Below are positions 1-6,899 of a stretch of 14,989 nucleotides of DNA, one piece after another. The notes beneath the pieces were generated by a model, which saw only the letters and a program-made list of their open reading frames with translations, did no database searches and was not told the origin of the DNA. The stretch is from CAYVXE01 sp964455375 (GTDB lineage Bacteria; Zhuqueibacterota; Zhuqueibacteria; Oceanimicrobiales; Oceanimicrobiaceae), in assembly GCA_964455375.1 (NCBI GenBank), contig CAYVXE010000101.1, positions 1 to 14,989 on the forward strand. Direction: 5' to 3'. The stretch's first letter is position 1. Every line of letters starts with the position of its first letter. The position numbers and the translations under genes are program-made.

Positions 1-1210
1 CGACAAACTGTGGTCTGGCGAGGCGTTTCTTTTTTATAAATCCCGGAATCATGCGCACAGACATACCTAGAATTAATTGGGTTACGAATCCTAAAAGTAA
101 CGTGTGCCGCAAAGCATCCGTGCTGATGGAAACCGGCATTTTCAAAAAGAATGACATACCTAAAATCAATTCGATGACAGCGGCAGCGATGAGCCAGAAA
201 TAAGACGTGTACACCAACCATTCAAATTTTCCGAATTCCCCATAATCCGGTATCCCTTCTCTGGTTGGCCGCCGGTCGGGGAGAGGCTGCAGTCTTCGAA
301 AAACAGTCCACGGCTCCCTCCGGCGGGTAAGGAGATCCAATTTCCAGATAAACCAAAGAATGACCATGCCGTTTAGAATCGTGCCGATGTTTGCAATGAT
401 TCTGGGAATATTGCTGGAGAGCGTCAATATTGGCGGCATGGTGGGCAGGTGTTGCAGACAGACCGAGATAAAATAAATGAGGGCTACTTTCTGCACAGGC
501 CAATCAATTGCCGGCAGTCGCAGGTAAAGCGGGAACATGCGAACGGAAAAGGCGAATGCGACCGGGAGTAAAACGAGATAGATAAACATCTGCACCGAAA
601 ATGCATTCCAGCCCTGATTTAAGATGGCAACCTTTTTTAGCATCATGTCCACAATCAGCAGAACATTGATGGTTGGATAAAGAAACCAGCCTGCGAACAT
701 CATTTTAAAAAACGGCTGCACCGATTTAAGAGCCGGCCGTTCATCCATGAATTGCACTTGTTTAATGGTCTGTATCAACGTAAACAGGTAGAGCAGAATG
801 CCGCACCACACCAGGATTCCCCCGGTGAGCACAATGATTGCTACGGGGAGATAAAACCGGCTTTCAAGCAGATAGGGCAATACCGCATGGCTGAAGAACC
901 GCATTAGGAGGCCAAAGGCGATGAGGCGAAGAATCATGTTGAGATTCTCCGGTTTTTGAATGGGAACACCGGCAAGGCGGGGGATGAAATGCAAGCTGAT
1001 GCCAATGATAAAGAGGCCTGCCCATCCCACCAACTGCAAGTGGCCGTGGGTTTGAATATAACTGACAAAGCCTTCCCCCAGCGGAAAATCAAAGCCAATG
1101 ACCGATGCCACGTGCGCGCCCAGAGCGAATCCGGCAAACAAAGCCAGTCCCAGCGCCCACTTGATAAAATTGATGTTAAATTCAGTCTGTTTGATTTTAC
1201 TTGCCTTTAG
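1..1210 (-). CDS. NnrS-like multi-span membrane protein, 3' part missing
   Basis: An open frame of about 403 codons runs from 1210 off the left edge, so the C-terminus is not seen. The product is very hydrophobic, with about nine to ten likely membrane segments. Near its N-terminus is HGHLQLVGWAGLFIIG followed by HFIPRLAG. Near the window edge is a second histidine-bearing segment, DALRHTLLLGFVTQLILGMS. Paired histidine segments of this kind are typical of the NnrS family, haem- and copper-containing inner-membrane proteins made during nitric oxide stress; a more distant relative of the haem-copper oxidases is the alternative. The start is a problem: an ATG at 1229-1231 gives MTEKMR and then TAA at 1211-1213 in the same frame, and no ATG, GTG or TTG follows before the first membrane helix. 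The next candidates (TTG 1139-1141, GTG 1109-1111) would cut that helix. Family call moderately sure, start unresolved. Confidence 0.6.
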
Positions 1211-1350
1211 TTATCTCATTTTCTCTGTCATGAGTGACCGAAAATAGTTCTTCTACGGTGACATTTCAATCCGGTAGATGCCCATCGGCGTCAACGTAAA
1301 GATTTTTTTTAAAATATGGTGGTACTATCAGAGCAAAAAAACCTCCCACA

Positions 1351-1469
1351 TACTTGTTCCAAAATTTCTATTTTGGAACAGGGTTACGAAGAAATTCTGT
1401 TTCGATTGGATAGACGAAACAAATTTTCTACGACAAGTGTGTTCCCAAACCGGAGTTTGGGAACAAGTA
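1351..1469. repeat. 119-bp nested inverted-repeat element (MITE/REPIN-like)
   Basis: The ends TACTTGTTCC (1351-1360) and GGAACAAGTA (1460-1469) are perfect inverted repeats. Inside each end is a perfect hairpin with an 11-bp stem and 4-nt loop: 1355-1365 with 1370-1380, and 1440-1450 with 1455-1465. Further in, 1387-1404 and 1415-1432 are inverted copies matching at 15 of 18 positions. The element is therefore a long palindrome whose two arms each fold on themselves. The outermost TA on both sides could be a target duplication, as made by IS630/mariner-type transposases. It occupies most of the non-coding gap between the NnrS-like and OsmC genes. No transposase is present in the window. Structure is seen directly; mobility is inferred. 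Confidence 0.8.
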
Positions 1470-1523
1470 GAAAGGCCAGACGCCGGAACCGGAATGCAAA
1501 AAGAGCATGTCTGCGGTCAAGAA

Positions 1524-2000
1524 TTAAACGTCAGATAATGACTTGATATCCGGCTTGATGACCACCTCCGTTTTAATGGAATTAGCAATTAAACAATATT
1601 TATGCGCATGTTCCATAATTTTTTCTGCTTTCTGTAAATCCTCGGCTGTTTCGATGACGACTTCCGGTTTCACGATGATTTTTGTGAATTGATACGAACC
1701 ATCATTGAATTCAAGCAGCCCTTCGGCGCTGCTTTTATAACTTACAAAAGAGAGATTCCGCCGGTGTGCAAAAGCTAAAAACGTGGTCATAGTACAACTT
1801 TCAACCGCGGCAACGAACAGGTCTTCCGGCGACCATACGCCTCCCTCGCCCTGAAATTCCGGAGGACTGGCCACACGAAACGGCGGTTTATCTCCGGAGC
1901 CGATGGTTCCGGCGCGGTTTTCCGCCCAGCTTAAATCCGTTTTGTACGTGAAGGATTTGTATTTTAATTTTGGAACACTGTTTTTTGCTTTGTCTTGCAT
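1524..2000 (-). CDS. OsmC/Ohr-family peroxidase
   Basis: A 158-aa protein with the OsmC fold signature. FRVASPPEFQGEGGVWSPEDL leads into AAVESC with Cys69, and the second active-site cysteine is Cys136 in HKYCLI. The invariant arginine is probably Arg42. OsmC and Ohr proteins are small cytoplasmic thiol peroxidases that reduce organic hydroperoxides using this cysteine pair; the sequence looks closer to general OsmC-like proteins than to Ohr. Length is normal for the family. It lies downstream of the DUF302 gene on the same strand with a 124-bp gap, so co-transcription is possible but the gap could hold its own promoter. The ATG at 2000 has only a distant AAAGGA ahead of it. Family assignment is secure; the substrate is not known. 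Confidence 0.9.
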   Translation of the reverse strand: MQDKAKNSVPKLKYKSFTYKTDLSWAENRAGTIGSGDKPPFRVASPPEFQGEGGVWSPEDLFVAAVESCTMTTFLAFAHRRNLSFVSYKSSAEGLLEFNDGSYQFTKIIVKPEVVIETAEDLQKAEKIMEHAHKYCLIANSIKTEVVIKPDIKSLSDV

Positions 2001-2124
2001 GCCGGTACCGCGATCCTTTCGATTCTATGAAACCTCAGCGTTATATGCCCAGAGTGACAAAATAAGTGCGCAATCATGCTTCGTTTGATGCCTGAGAGCA
2101 GTCTTCGCCCGGTTAGCCGTACCG

Positions 2125-2511
2125 TTAAAGTCGCTCTATAATATTGCGTAATTTACTTTGAACGAGTATGGCAACGTCTCCCAAATCAGGATTTTCAACT
2201 GCCTGCATGGATGAAATGGGGTCAACGGCAGAGACTTCAATTTCATTTTCGGCGATTTCCTGCACAACAACATTGCATGGTAACATGATACCGATTTTAT
2301 CTTCAGCTTGAAGTGCTTTGTAGGCAAACGAAGGGTTGCAGGCGCCGAGAATTTTGTACTTTTGAAAATCAACATCTAATTTCTTTTTTAGCGTCGCCTT
2401 AACATCGATTTCGGTGAGAATCCCGAATCCGTCTTTTTGCAGTTCGGCAGTTACTTTCTCTATGGCCTCGTCAAATGTGGCGTTGATTTTTTTGCTAAAA
2501 TAGTAGCTCAT
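2125..2511 (-). CDS. DUF302 domain protein
   Basis: A 128-aa cytosolic protein with the DUF302 signature FGILTEIDVKATLKKKL (residues 29-45) followed by KILGACNP (53-60) and the PCNVVV strand (78-83). No signal peptide or membrane helix is seen. The function of DUF302 is not established; structures show a small alpha/beta fold that dimerises. Cys58 and Cys79 could be redox-active or bind a ligand, but this is inference. The start is supported by AAGGAG seven to eight bases upstream of the ATG. It is divergent from the ECF sigma gene across a roughly 215-bp AT-rich region and is followed by the OsmC gene, which suggests a redox-stress context. Confidence 0.9.
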   Translation of the reverse strand: MSYYFSKKINATFDEAIEKVTAELQKDGFGILTEIDVKATLKKKLDVDFQKYKILGACNPSFAYKALQAEDKIGIMLPCNVVVQEIAENEIEVSAVDPISSMQAVENPDLGDVAILVQSKLRNIIERL

Positions 2512-2568
2512 AATTTTCTCCTTGATTTATAATAAGATCTTTATGCAGCGATTTATTTAATTTGTTGA

Positions 2569-2625
2569 AAATAATTGGAAAAAGATACAAAATACAAGAG
2601 AAAAATCGAAATAATTGAAAAAAGA
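2569..2625. repeat. Pair of 17-bp direct repeats in divergent promoter region
   Basis: The 17-bp stretches at 2569-2585 and 2609-2625 differ at one position (AAATAATTG, then G or A, then AAAAAGA) and are spaced 40 bp start to start. They lie between the divergent DUF302 and sigma factor genes, where operators are expected. The region is very A-rich, so part of the similarity may come from base composition. Confidence 0.45.
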
Positions 2626-2689
2626 ACGGTTACTTGACCACCACCTTTCTCTAAACTTGCAAATCGTCGCGTTGCCTGGAAAATTTTAC

Positions 2690-2718
2690 TTGAAAAATGT
2701 CGTGCATTTGTTTATTAT
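2690..2718 (+). promoter_or_regulatory. Sigma-70-type promoter for ECF sigma gene
   Basis: TTGAAA (2690-2695) and TATTAT (2713-2718) are separated by exactly 17 bp, each matching the housekeeping consensus at five of six positions. Transcription would start around 2724-2727, that is, at or beside the ATG chosen for the sigma factor (2727), giving a leaderless or nearly leaderless message. There is no Shine-Dalgarno sequence before that ATG, which fits. The alternative upstream ATG at 2697 would sit inside this promoter. Confidence 0.5.
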
Positions 2719-2726
2719 ACAGCTCT

Positions 2727-3323
2727 ATGAATGATTTAAAGACGACAATCGAGCCGGATTCGGAAATGGAATTAATTAAGGCTGCACAGGCCGGCGATCA
2801 GAACGCTCTCCGCAAGTTGGTCAGCCTCTATGAGCAAACCGTTTATCATTTTGCGTACAAGGTTTGCAGAAGCGAAGACGCGGCAGAAGATACGCTGCAG
2901 GACGCCTTTTTAAATATTCTGAAAGCGTTGAATACCTTTAATTTCAAGTCAAATTTTTCGACCTGGGTTTACCGCATTGTTTCAAATTCCTGTATGATGA
3001 AGTGGCGCCGGGAGAAACGTGAACGCTGGGAATCGTTTGAACAATTGGATAATCCTGAAGAACGAATTCAAGATGGGTACACGCGTTGGCCGGATTCCCC
3101 TTCGGAGGAAATTTTGAATGCAGAACTGAGGGATCAGATGGACGAGGCCATTTTGGCGTTGCCGGCTATTTATCGATTGGCCTTCGTGCTGAAGGACCTG
3201 GAGGGGCTGAAGATTGAGGAAGTCGCAGAATCTTTGGATATTACTGTACCTGCTGCCAAAGCACGCGTCAGACGGGCACGCTTATTTTTGCGTGACCGGC
3301 TTGGGAATTATATGGAGAATTAG
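2727..3323 (+). CDS. ECF-family RNA polymerase sigma factor
   Basis: A 198-aa protein with the two-domain layout of extracytoplasmic-function sigma factors. Region 2 spans about residues 15-97, with DAAEDTLQDAFLNILKAL (51-68) and FSTWVYRIVSNSCMMKWRR (77-95) for core binding and -10 recognition. Region 4 spans about 137-190, with LPAIYRLAFVLKDLEGL and the helix-turn-helix KIEEVAESLDITVPAAKARVRRAR. The linker is acidic and short. A start at 2697 would add ten residues (MSCICLLYSS) unlike the family N-terminus, so 2727 is preferred. The stop TAG directly abuts the ATG of the small cysteine-rich gene, the usual sigma/anti-sigma arrangement. The signal it answers to cannot be told from sequence. 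Confidence 0.92.
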   Translation: MNDLKTTIEPDSEMELIKAAQAGDQNALRKLVSLYEQTVYHFAYKVCRSEDAAEDTLQDAFLNILKALNTFNFKSNFSTWVYRIVSNSCMMKWRREKRERWESFEQLDNPEERIQDGYTRWPDSPSEEILNAELRDQMDEAILALPAIYRLAFVLKDLEGLKIEEVAESLDITVPAAKARVRRARLFLRDRLGNYMEN

Positions 3324-3545
3324 ATGCAGTCTCCAAAAGAAAGAGTGAAAATTATTTGTACGGAATTAGGTGAGGATTTAGATTCTCCTAATTGTAAACG
3401 ATTAAATGAGTTTATAAAAACCTGCCCCAATTGTGAAGCCTTCGTGGATTCCGTAAAAAAAACCATAAAATTGTATCAGTCCATTTCAACGAATTATCCC
3501 AGCGATATTCAGAAAAGGTTGTACAAAAAATTGAATTTGGAATGA
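3324..3545 (+). CDS. Small cysteine-rich putative anti-sigma factor
   Basis: A 73-aa soluble protein whose ATG follows the sigma factor stop codon with no gap, implying translational coupling. It has four cysteines: Cys12, Cys24, and Cys34/Cys37 in TCPNCEAF. This resembles the zinc-binding (zf-HC2/ZAS-type) domain of anti-sigma factors, which carries HxxxCxxC, but no histidine is seen before the CxxC. There is no membrane helix or sensor domain, so it would be a stand-alone cytoplasmic binder of the sigma factor. Zinc binding and thiol-based redox release, as in RsrA-type proteins, are possible but inferred. Length is at the short end for anti-sigma proteins. Confidence 0.7.
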   Translation: MQSPKERVKIICTELGEDLDSPNCKRLNEFIKTCPNCEAFVDSVKKTIKLYQSISTNYPSDIQKRLYKKLNLE

Positions 3546-3774
3546 TCCTCCTTACCGCGGAGGACGAAAAAAATATTAAAAAGTCAAAACTTAAATCAAG
3601 ACGAATAATTTACGCAAAGAAACTCTTTTTGTATGTCCTGCATATTTTTCATTTTTTTTTGTTTTTGGGCATATTTGCGATTAAAATTTATAAATAATTG
3701 TGTCTAACCCGAATATTTCACAAACCTGAATCTAATGATCGGACAAGGTATTGTAAAACAAACCAAATAGGATT
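3546..3774. other. Non-coding AT-rich gap, left part
   Basis: No convincing gene is seen between the anti-sigma stop and the repeat element. A small hairpin (3546-3551 pairing with 3559-3564) follows the stop codon but is followed by A rather than T residues, so it is not a standard terminator. T-rich tracts around 3645-3670 and an AT-rich stretch near 3680-3700 could hold a promoter for the Crp/Fnr gene; no clear -35/-10 pair stands out. Confidence 0.5.
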
Positions 3775-3877
3775 GTCGTTTCGAATCCGGCGTTTTTTGC
3801 CGGATGAGAGATCTTTCTTTGCTGGAATCGTTGCAGTTACAGATTTCTCGTCAGGCCTGCGCCTGACTCGAAATGAC
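3775..3877. repeat. 103-bp nested inverted-repeat element (REPIN/BIME-like)
   Basis: The ends GTCGTTTCGA (3775-3784) and TCGAAATGAC (3868-3877) are inverted repeats with one mismatch. Each arm holds a hairpin with a 7-bp stem: 3785-3791 with 3799-3805, and 3850-3856 with 3861-3867. The inner arms GAGAGATCT (3806-3814) and AGATTTCTC (3841-3849) are inverted copies with one mismatch. This is the layout of paired REP sequences (REPIN/BIME) mobilised by RAYT tyrosine transposases; GTCATTTCGA-type ends resemble dispersed repeats known from several phyla. The element lies about 70 bp upstream of the Crp/Fnr start and overlaps spurious upstream starts of that frame. Structure is seen; the REPIN assignment is inference. 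Confidence 0.75.
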
Positions 3878-3947
3878 CATTCGGCGGAAACGGCTGATAA
3901 AATCAGGGATTTGTGAATTAATCAGGCTAAAAACAGAATTTTGTCTA

Positions 3948-4616
3948 ATGGACAAAGATACTATTTTAAATCAGTTTGAATTTTACCGGAATGCCGACAG
4001 CCGGTTTCAGGCGGAGTTGGAACAAACAGCATTTACAGCGCAACTGCCTGCGGGGGCATTCTATTTCCATGAAGGGGATGCGTGTTCTCAAATTGCTCTT
4101 GTGGGATTTGGGAGTATCCGGGTGTTTAAAACCGGGGAATCAGGCCGGGAAATTACCCTGTACCATGTGTGTTCCGGAGAGACCTGTATTTTAACAGCCT
4201 CATGTGTACTTGCCGGGAAACAGTATCCGGCGCATGCACAGGCTGAAACTGAAACCGAGGCGGTCATTTTCCCGGCCGTTACATTTCGGCAGTGGGTGGC
4301 GGATAAAATGGAAGTCCGCAGATTTGTTTTTGAAACACTTGCAGACAGGATGGCAGATGTGATGTCTTTGATCGAAGAAATCACCTTTAATAAACTGGAC
4401 AAACGGTTGGCGGCTTATCTTTTACAGCAGTTTGAAAATAATGGAAAACCCGTGCGCATTGTTCATGCTACGCATGAGAAAATTGCTACAGAACTCGGTT
4501 CTGCCCGTGAAGTGGTCAGTCGTCTGCTAAAAGAGTTTGAACGTGTGAAAGCGGTAGAACTTGCACGCAGCCGGATCATCCTGCGGGATGATAAAATATT
4601 AAAACAAATGACTTGA
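3948..4616 (+). CDS. Crp/Fnr-family transcription regulator
   Basis: A 222-aa protein with an N-terminal cyclic-nucleotide-binding-type beta barrel (about residues 33-115, with GDACSQIALVGFGSIRVFK and a G-E-T-C-I-L turn), a long dimer helix (about 116-150) and a C-terminal winged helix. The recognition helix is in THEKIATELGSAREVVSRLLK (175-195). It lacks the N-terminal cysteine cluster of Fnr but has Cys46, Cys75, Cys80 and Cys86 in or near the barrel. The start at 3948 is chosen because the family normally begins a few residues before the first helix and because the longer frame from 3873 begins inside the repeat element. Crp/Fnr members without the Fe-S cluster may sense cAMP, haem/NO, redox or sulfur signals; which applies is not visible. 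It is monocistronic here. Confidence 0.88.
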   Translation: MDKDTILNQFEFYRNADSRFQAELEQTAFTAQLPAGAFYFHEGDACSQIALVGFGSIRVFKTGESGREITLYHVCSGETCILTASCVLAGKQYPAHAQAETETEAVIFPAVTFRQWVADKMEVRRFVFETLADRMADVMSLIEEITFNKLDKRLAAYLLQQFENNGKPVRIVHATHEKIATELGSAREVVSRLLKEFERVKAVELARSRIILRDDKILKQMT

Positions 4617-4647
4617 GATGCTGAACTAATTCTCATATTTCAGAGTC

Positions 4648-4700
4648 GAATCGAAAAAATTCTTAAAATCAAGAAAATGAATCCGATTCCTTTTTTCTTC
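4648..4700 (+). terminator. Possible Rho-independent terminator after Crp/Fnr gene
   Basis: GAATCG (4648-4653) pairs with CGATTC (4684-4689), with an inner stem TTCTT (4660-4664)/AAGAA (4671-4675), followed directly by CTTTTTTCTT (4690-4699). The stem is short and the loop large, so it is a weak candidate, but it lies 32 bases after the stop codon in the right orientation. Confidence 0.4.
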
Positions 4701-4748
4701 CTGCTACAAAAAACAGTATGTTAGCATTGAATCATAGGTGTGAAAATT

Positions 4749-4765
4749 TGGCATAATGTTAGCAT
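4749..4765 (+). promoter_or_regulatory. Possible sigma-54 (-24/-12) promoter
   Basis: TGGCAT followed after six bases by TAGCAT keeps the key GG and GC pairs at the spacing of the sigma-54 consensus TGGCAC-N5-TTGCW, with departures at the C and G after TGGCA and one T before GC. It lies 55-71 bases upstream of the peptidase ATG. The 10-mer ATGTTAGCAT, which includes the -12 half, also occurs at 4718-4727, so an operator repeat is an alternative reading. A weak sigma-70 match also overlaps it (TTGAAT 4727-4732, CATAAT 4752-4757, 19-bp spacer). Confidence 0.35.
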
Positions 4766-4807
4766 GTAGAATATCATTTCCATGAAATTTAATCATAACA
4801 TAAAATC

Positions 4808-4814
4808 GGAGGGG
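4808..4814 (+). promoter_or_regulatory. Strong ribosome binding site fixing the M49 peptidase start
   Basis: GGAGGGG lies five bases before the ATG at 4820. It overlaps the in-frame GTG at 4814, which is thereby ruled out as the start. Confidence 0.85.
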
Positions 4815-4819
4815 TGTTT

Positions 4820-6850
4820 ATGAAGTATCTCGTGTATATTATCCTATTTGTTGTCGTACTGATATCGGGGTGTGCTAAGCAAAAAGAAGAATTTAAGGTT
4901 AAAACAGAACAGTTTGCTGATTTGCAAATTCTACGCTATCAGGTACCCGGATTTGAGAAGTTGGATTTGAAGCAGAAGAAATTGCTGTACTATTTGTATC
5001 AAGCTGCGTTGTCTGGTCGGGATATTATTTATGATCAGAATTACAAGTATAATCTATTGATTCGCCATACTCTCGAAGGTATTTTAAATTCATACAGCGG
5101 AGATAAAACAACGGACGATTATCAAAAACTGCTGGTTTATACGAAACGCGTTTGGTTCTCAAATGGGATTCATCATCATTACTCCACCGCTAAATTTCTA
5201 CCTGAGTTTTCCAAAGACTATTTTGCCGAACTCATAAAAAATACACCGTCAGAAAAATTGCCGCTGTTAAACGGTCAAACCAAAGATGACCTGCTCGCTA
5301 AATTGACGCCGATTATGTTTGACCCGAATATGGATAGCAAACGGGTGAATCTCGACCCCAACGTGGACCTGGTTGTTCGTTCGGCCAATAATTTTTATGA
5401 AGGGGTCACCCAGAAAGAAGTGGAAGCGTATTATAAACGCGTGATCAAAAAAAACGACCCAAGACCGATTTCTTATGGACTTAATTCAAAAATGGTCTTT
5501 GAAAATGGTAAGATTGTCGAAAAGGTCTGGAAAGTGGGGGGTATGTACACGCAAGCAATTGAAAAGATCGTTGGCTGGCTTGAGAAAGCCAGTACGGTGT
5601 CTGAGGATGCACAGCAAAAAGCGGCATTGGATAAACTCATTGAATTCTACAAAACCGGTGATCTGCATGTTTTTAATGATTACAACATTGCCTGGGTTCA
5701 AGATACAGCATCCAGTGTCGATGTGGTGAACGGATTCATTGAAGTGTATGGTGATGCCATGGGGTATCGAGGATCCTATGAGTCAGTGGTGTCATTTAAA
5801 GATTTGGAGGCTACGAAACGGATTGCGGCCATTAGCAAAGAAGCTCAATGGTTCGAAGATCATTCGCCGATTATGGATGAGCAAAAGAAAAAAAAGGTCA
5901 CAGGCATTTCAGCCAAAGTCATCACGGTGGTTGTTGAATCGGGAGATTCTTCTCCAGCGACGCCGATTGGCATCAATCTGCCAAATGCAAACTGGATTCG
6001 GTCTCAGTACGGTTCTAAATCGGTCAGTCTTGGAAATATCATCCATTCATACAATGAAGCTTCAAAAACCGACGGTGCTTTAGAAGAGTTTGCCTATTCA
6101 CAACAGGAAATAGATTTAGCTGAAAAATATGGAACACTGAGCAGTGATTTGGCGACGGATATGCATGAAGTCATCGGTCACGCCTCGGGGCAGATAAACG
6201 CAGGTGTGGGCACTCCCAAAGAAACGCTGAAAAATTATGCCTCGACGTTGGAAGAGGCCAGAGCCGACCTGGTGGCGCTGTACTATATTATGGACAAAAA
6301 ATTAGTGGACATTGGTGTGATGCCTTCTTTGGATGTGGGAAAAGTCCAGTACAACAGTTACATTCGCAACGGACTACTGCAGCAGTTGCGGCGTTTGAAA
6401 TTAGGTGACAACCTTGAAGAGGCGCACATGCGCAACCGGCAGCTCATTGCAAAGTGGGCTTTTGAAAAAGGAGCGGCAGATCACGTCATAGAGAAAAAAG
6501 TCAGAGACGGAAAAACCTATTTTGTCATCAACGATTATGATAAATTACGCGCCTTATTCGGGCAATTACTTAAAAAAATCCAACGCATTAAATCTGAAGG
6601 TGACTATGAAGCCGGTAAGAATTTGGTGGAGACTTATGGGGTAAAAGTTGATTCTGCATTACAGAAAGAAGTTCTCCAACGCTATGCGACCTTACATATC
6701 GCACCGTATTCCGGGTTCATCAATCCGAAACTTGGACCGGTCATGCAGGATGGTGAAATTGTCGATGTAAAGATCGAATATCCCGATGATTTTATGACGC
6801 AGATGCTGGAGTACGGTAAGGAATACTCCTTTTTACCGGTTGAGAATTAA
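4820..6850 (+). CDS. Lipoprotein dipeptidyl peptidase III family (M49) zinc peptidase
   Basis: A 676-aa protein. Residues 1-17 form a lipoprotein signal peptide with lipobox LISGC (lipidated Cys18), so it is exported and membrane-anchored. The M49 zinc site is complete: HEVIGH at residues 449-454 (ligands His449 and His454, base Glu450) and EEARAD at 478-483 (ligand Glu479). M49 enzymes remove dipeptides from the N-terminus of short peptides. Eukaryotic members are cytosolic; secreted or lipidated forms occur in Bacteroidetes and relatives. Length fits the bacterial family. The canonical six-residue HEXXGH motif is present rather than the shortened HEXXH variant. It stands alone, between the Crp/Fnr gene and a shared terminator; a role in using extracytoplasmic peptides is inferred. 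Some databases mislabel this family as dihydrofolate reductase; nothing in the sequence supports that. Confidence 0.93.
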   Translation: MKYLVYIILFVVVLISGCAKQKEEFKVKTEQFADLQILRYQVPGFEKLDLKQKKLLYYLYQAALSGRDIIYDQNYKYNLLIRHTLEGILNSYSGDKTTDDYQKLLVYTKRVWFSNGIHHHYSTAKFLPEFSKDYFAELIKNTPSEKLPLLNGQTKDDLLAKLTPIMFDPNMDSKRVNLDPNVDLVVRSANNFYEGVTQKEVEAYYKRVIKKNDPRPISYGLNSKMVFENGKIVEKVWKVGGMYTQAIEKIVGWLEKASTVSEDAQQKAALDKLIEFYKTGDLHVFNDYNIAWVQDTASSVDVVNGFIEVYGDAMGYRGSYESVVSFKDLEATKRIAAISKEAQWFEDHSPIMDEQKKKKVTGISAKVITVVVESGDSSPATPIGINLPNANWIRSQYGSKSVSLGNIIHSYNEASKTDGALEEFAYSQQEIDLAEKYGTLSSDLATDMHEVIGHASGQINAGVGTPKETLKNYASTLEEARADLVALYYIMDKKLVDIGVMPSLDVGKVQYNSYIRNGLLQQLRRLKLGDNLEEAHMRNRQLIAKWAFEKGAADHVIEKKVRDGKTYFVINDYDKLRALFGQLLKKIQRIKSEGDYEAGKNLVETYGVKVDSALQKEVLQRYATLHIAPYSGFINPKLGPVMQDGEIVDVKIEYPDDFMTQMLEYGKEYSFLPVEN

Positions 6851-6866
6851 TTGACGATTGGATAAG

Positions 6867-6899
6867 AAGAGACTCATCCTTTGTGGTGAGTCTCTTTTG
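6867..6899. terminator. Shared hairpin terminator between convergent genes
   Basis: A perfect 10-bp stem (6867-6876 with 6887-6896) with a 10-nt loop is followed by TTG on the plus strand, within a TCTCTTTTG run, 16 bases after the peptidase stop. On the minus strand the stem is followed by CTTAT, so it may also serve the Feo operon. The hairpin overlaps the last codons and stop of the FeoB-associated gene. Confidence 0.7.

Noticed and set aside
934..1210. Short reading frames on both strands
   Set aside because: They are out-of-frame shadows of the NnrS-like gene, whose own frame gives coherent membrane helices.
1278..1546. Two overlapping plus-strand reading frames
   Set aside because: They run through the nested inverted-repeat element, have no family resemblance and no ribosome binding site; the translation reflects the palindromes.
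3546..3564. Hairpin after the anti-sigma gene as a terminator
   Set aside because: The 6-bp stem is followed by A residues, and on the other strand the T-run precedes the stem, so neither strand has terminator form.
3698..3947. 72-aa plus-strand frame and a longer N-terminus for the Crp/Fnr protein starting at 3873
   Set aside because: Both read into or out of the REPIN-like element; the added residues do not resemble the Crp/Fnr N-terminus.
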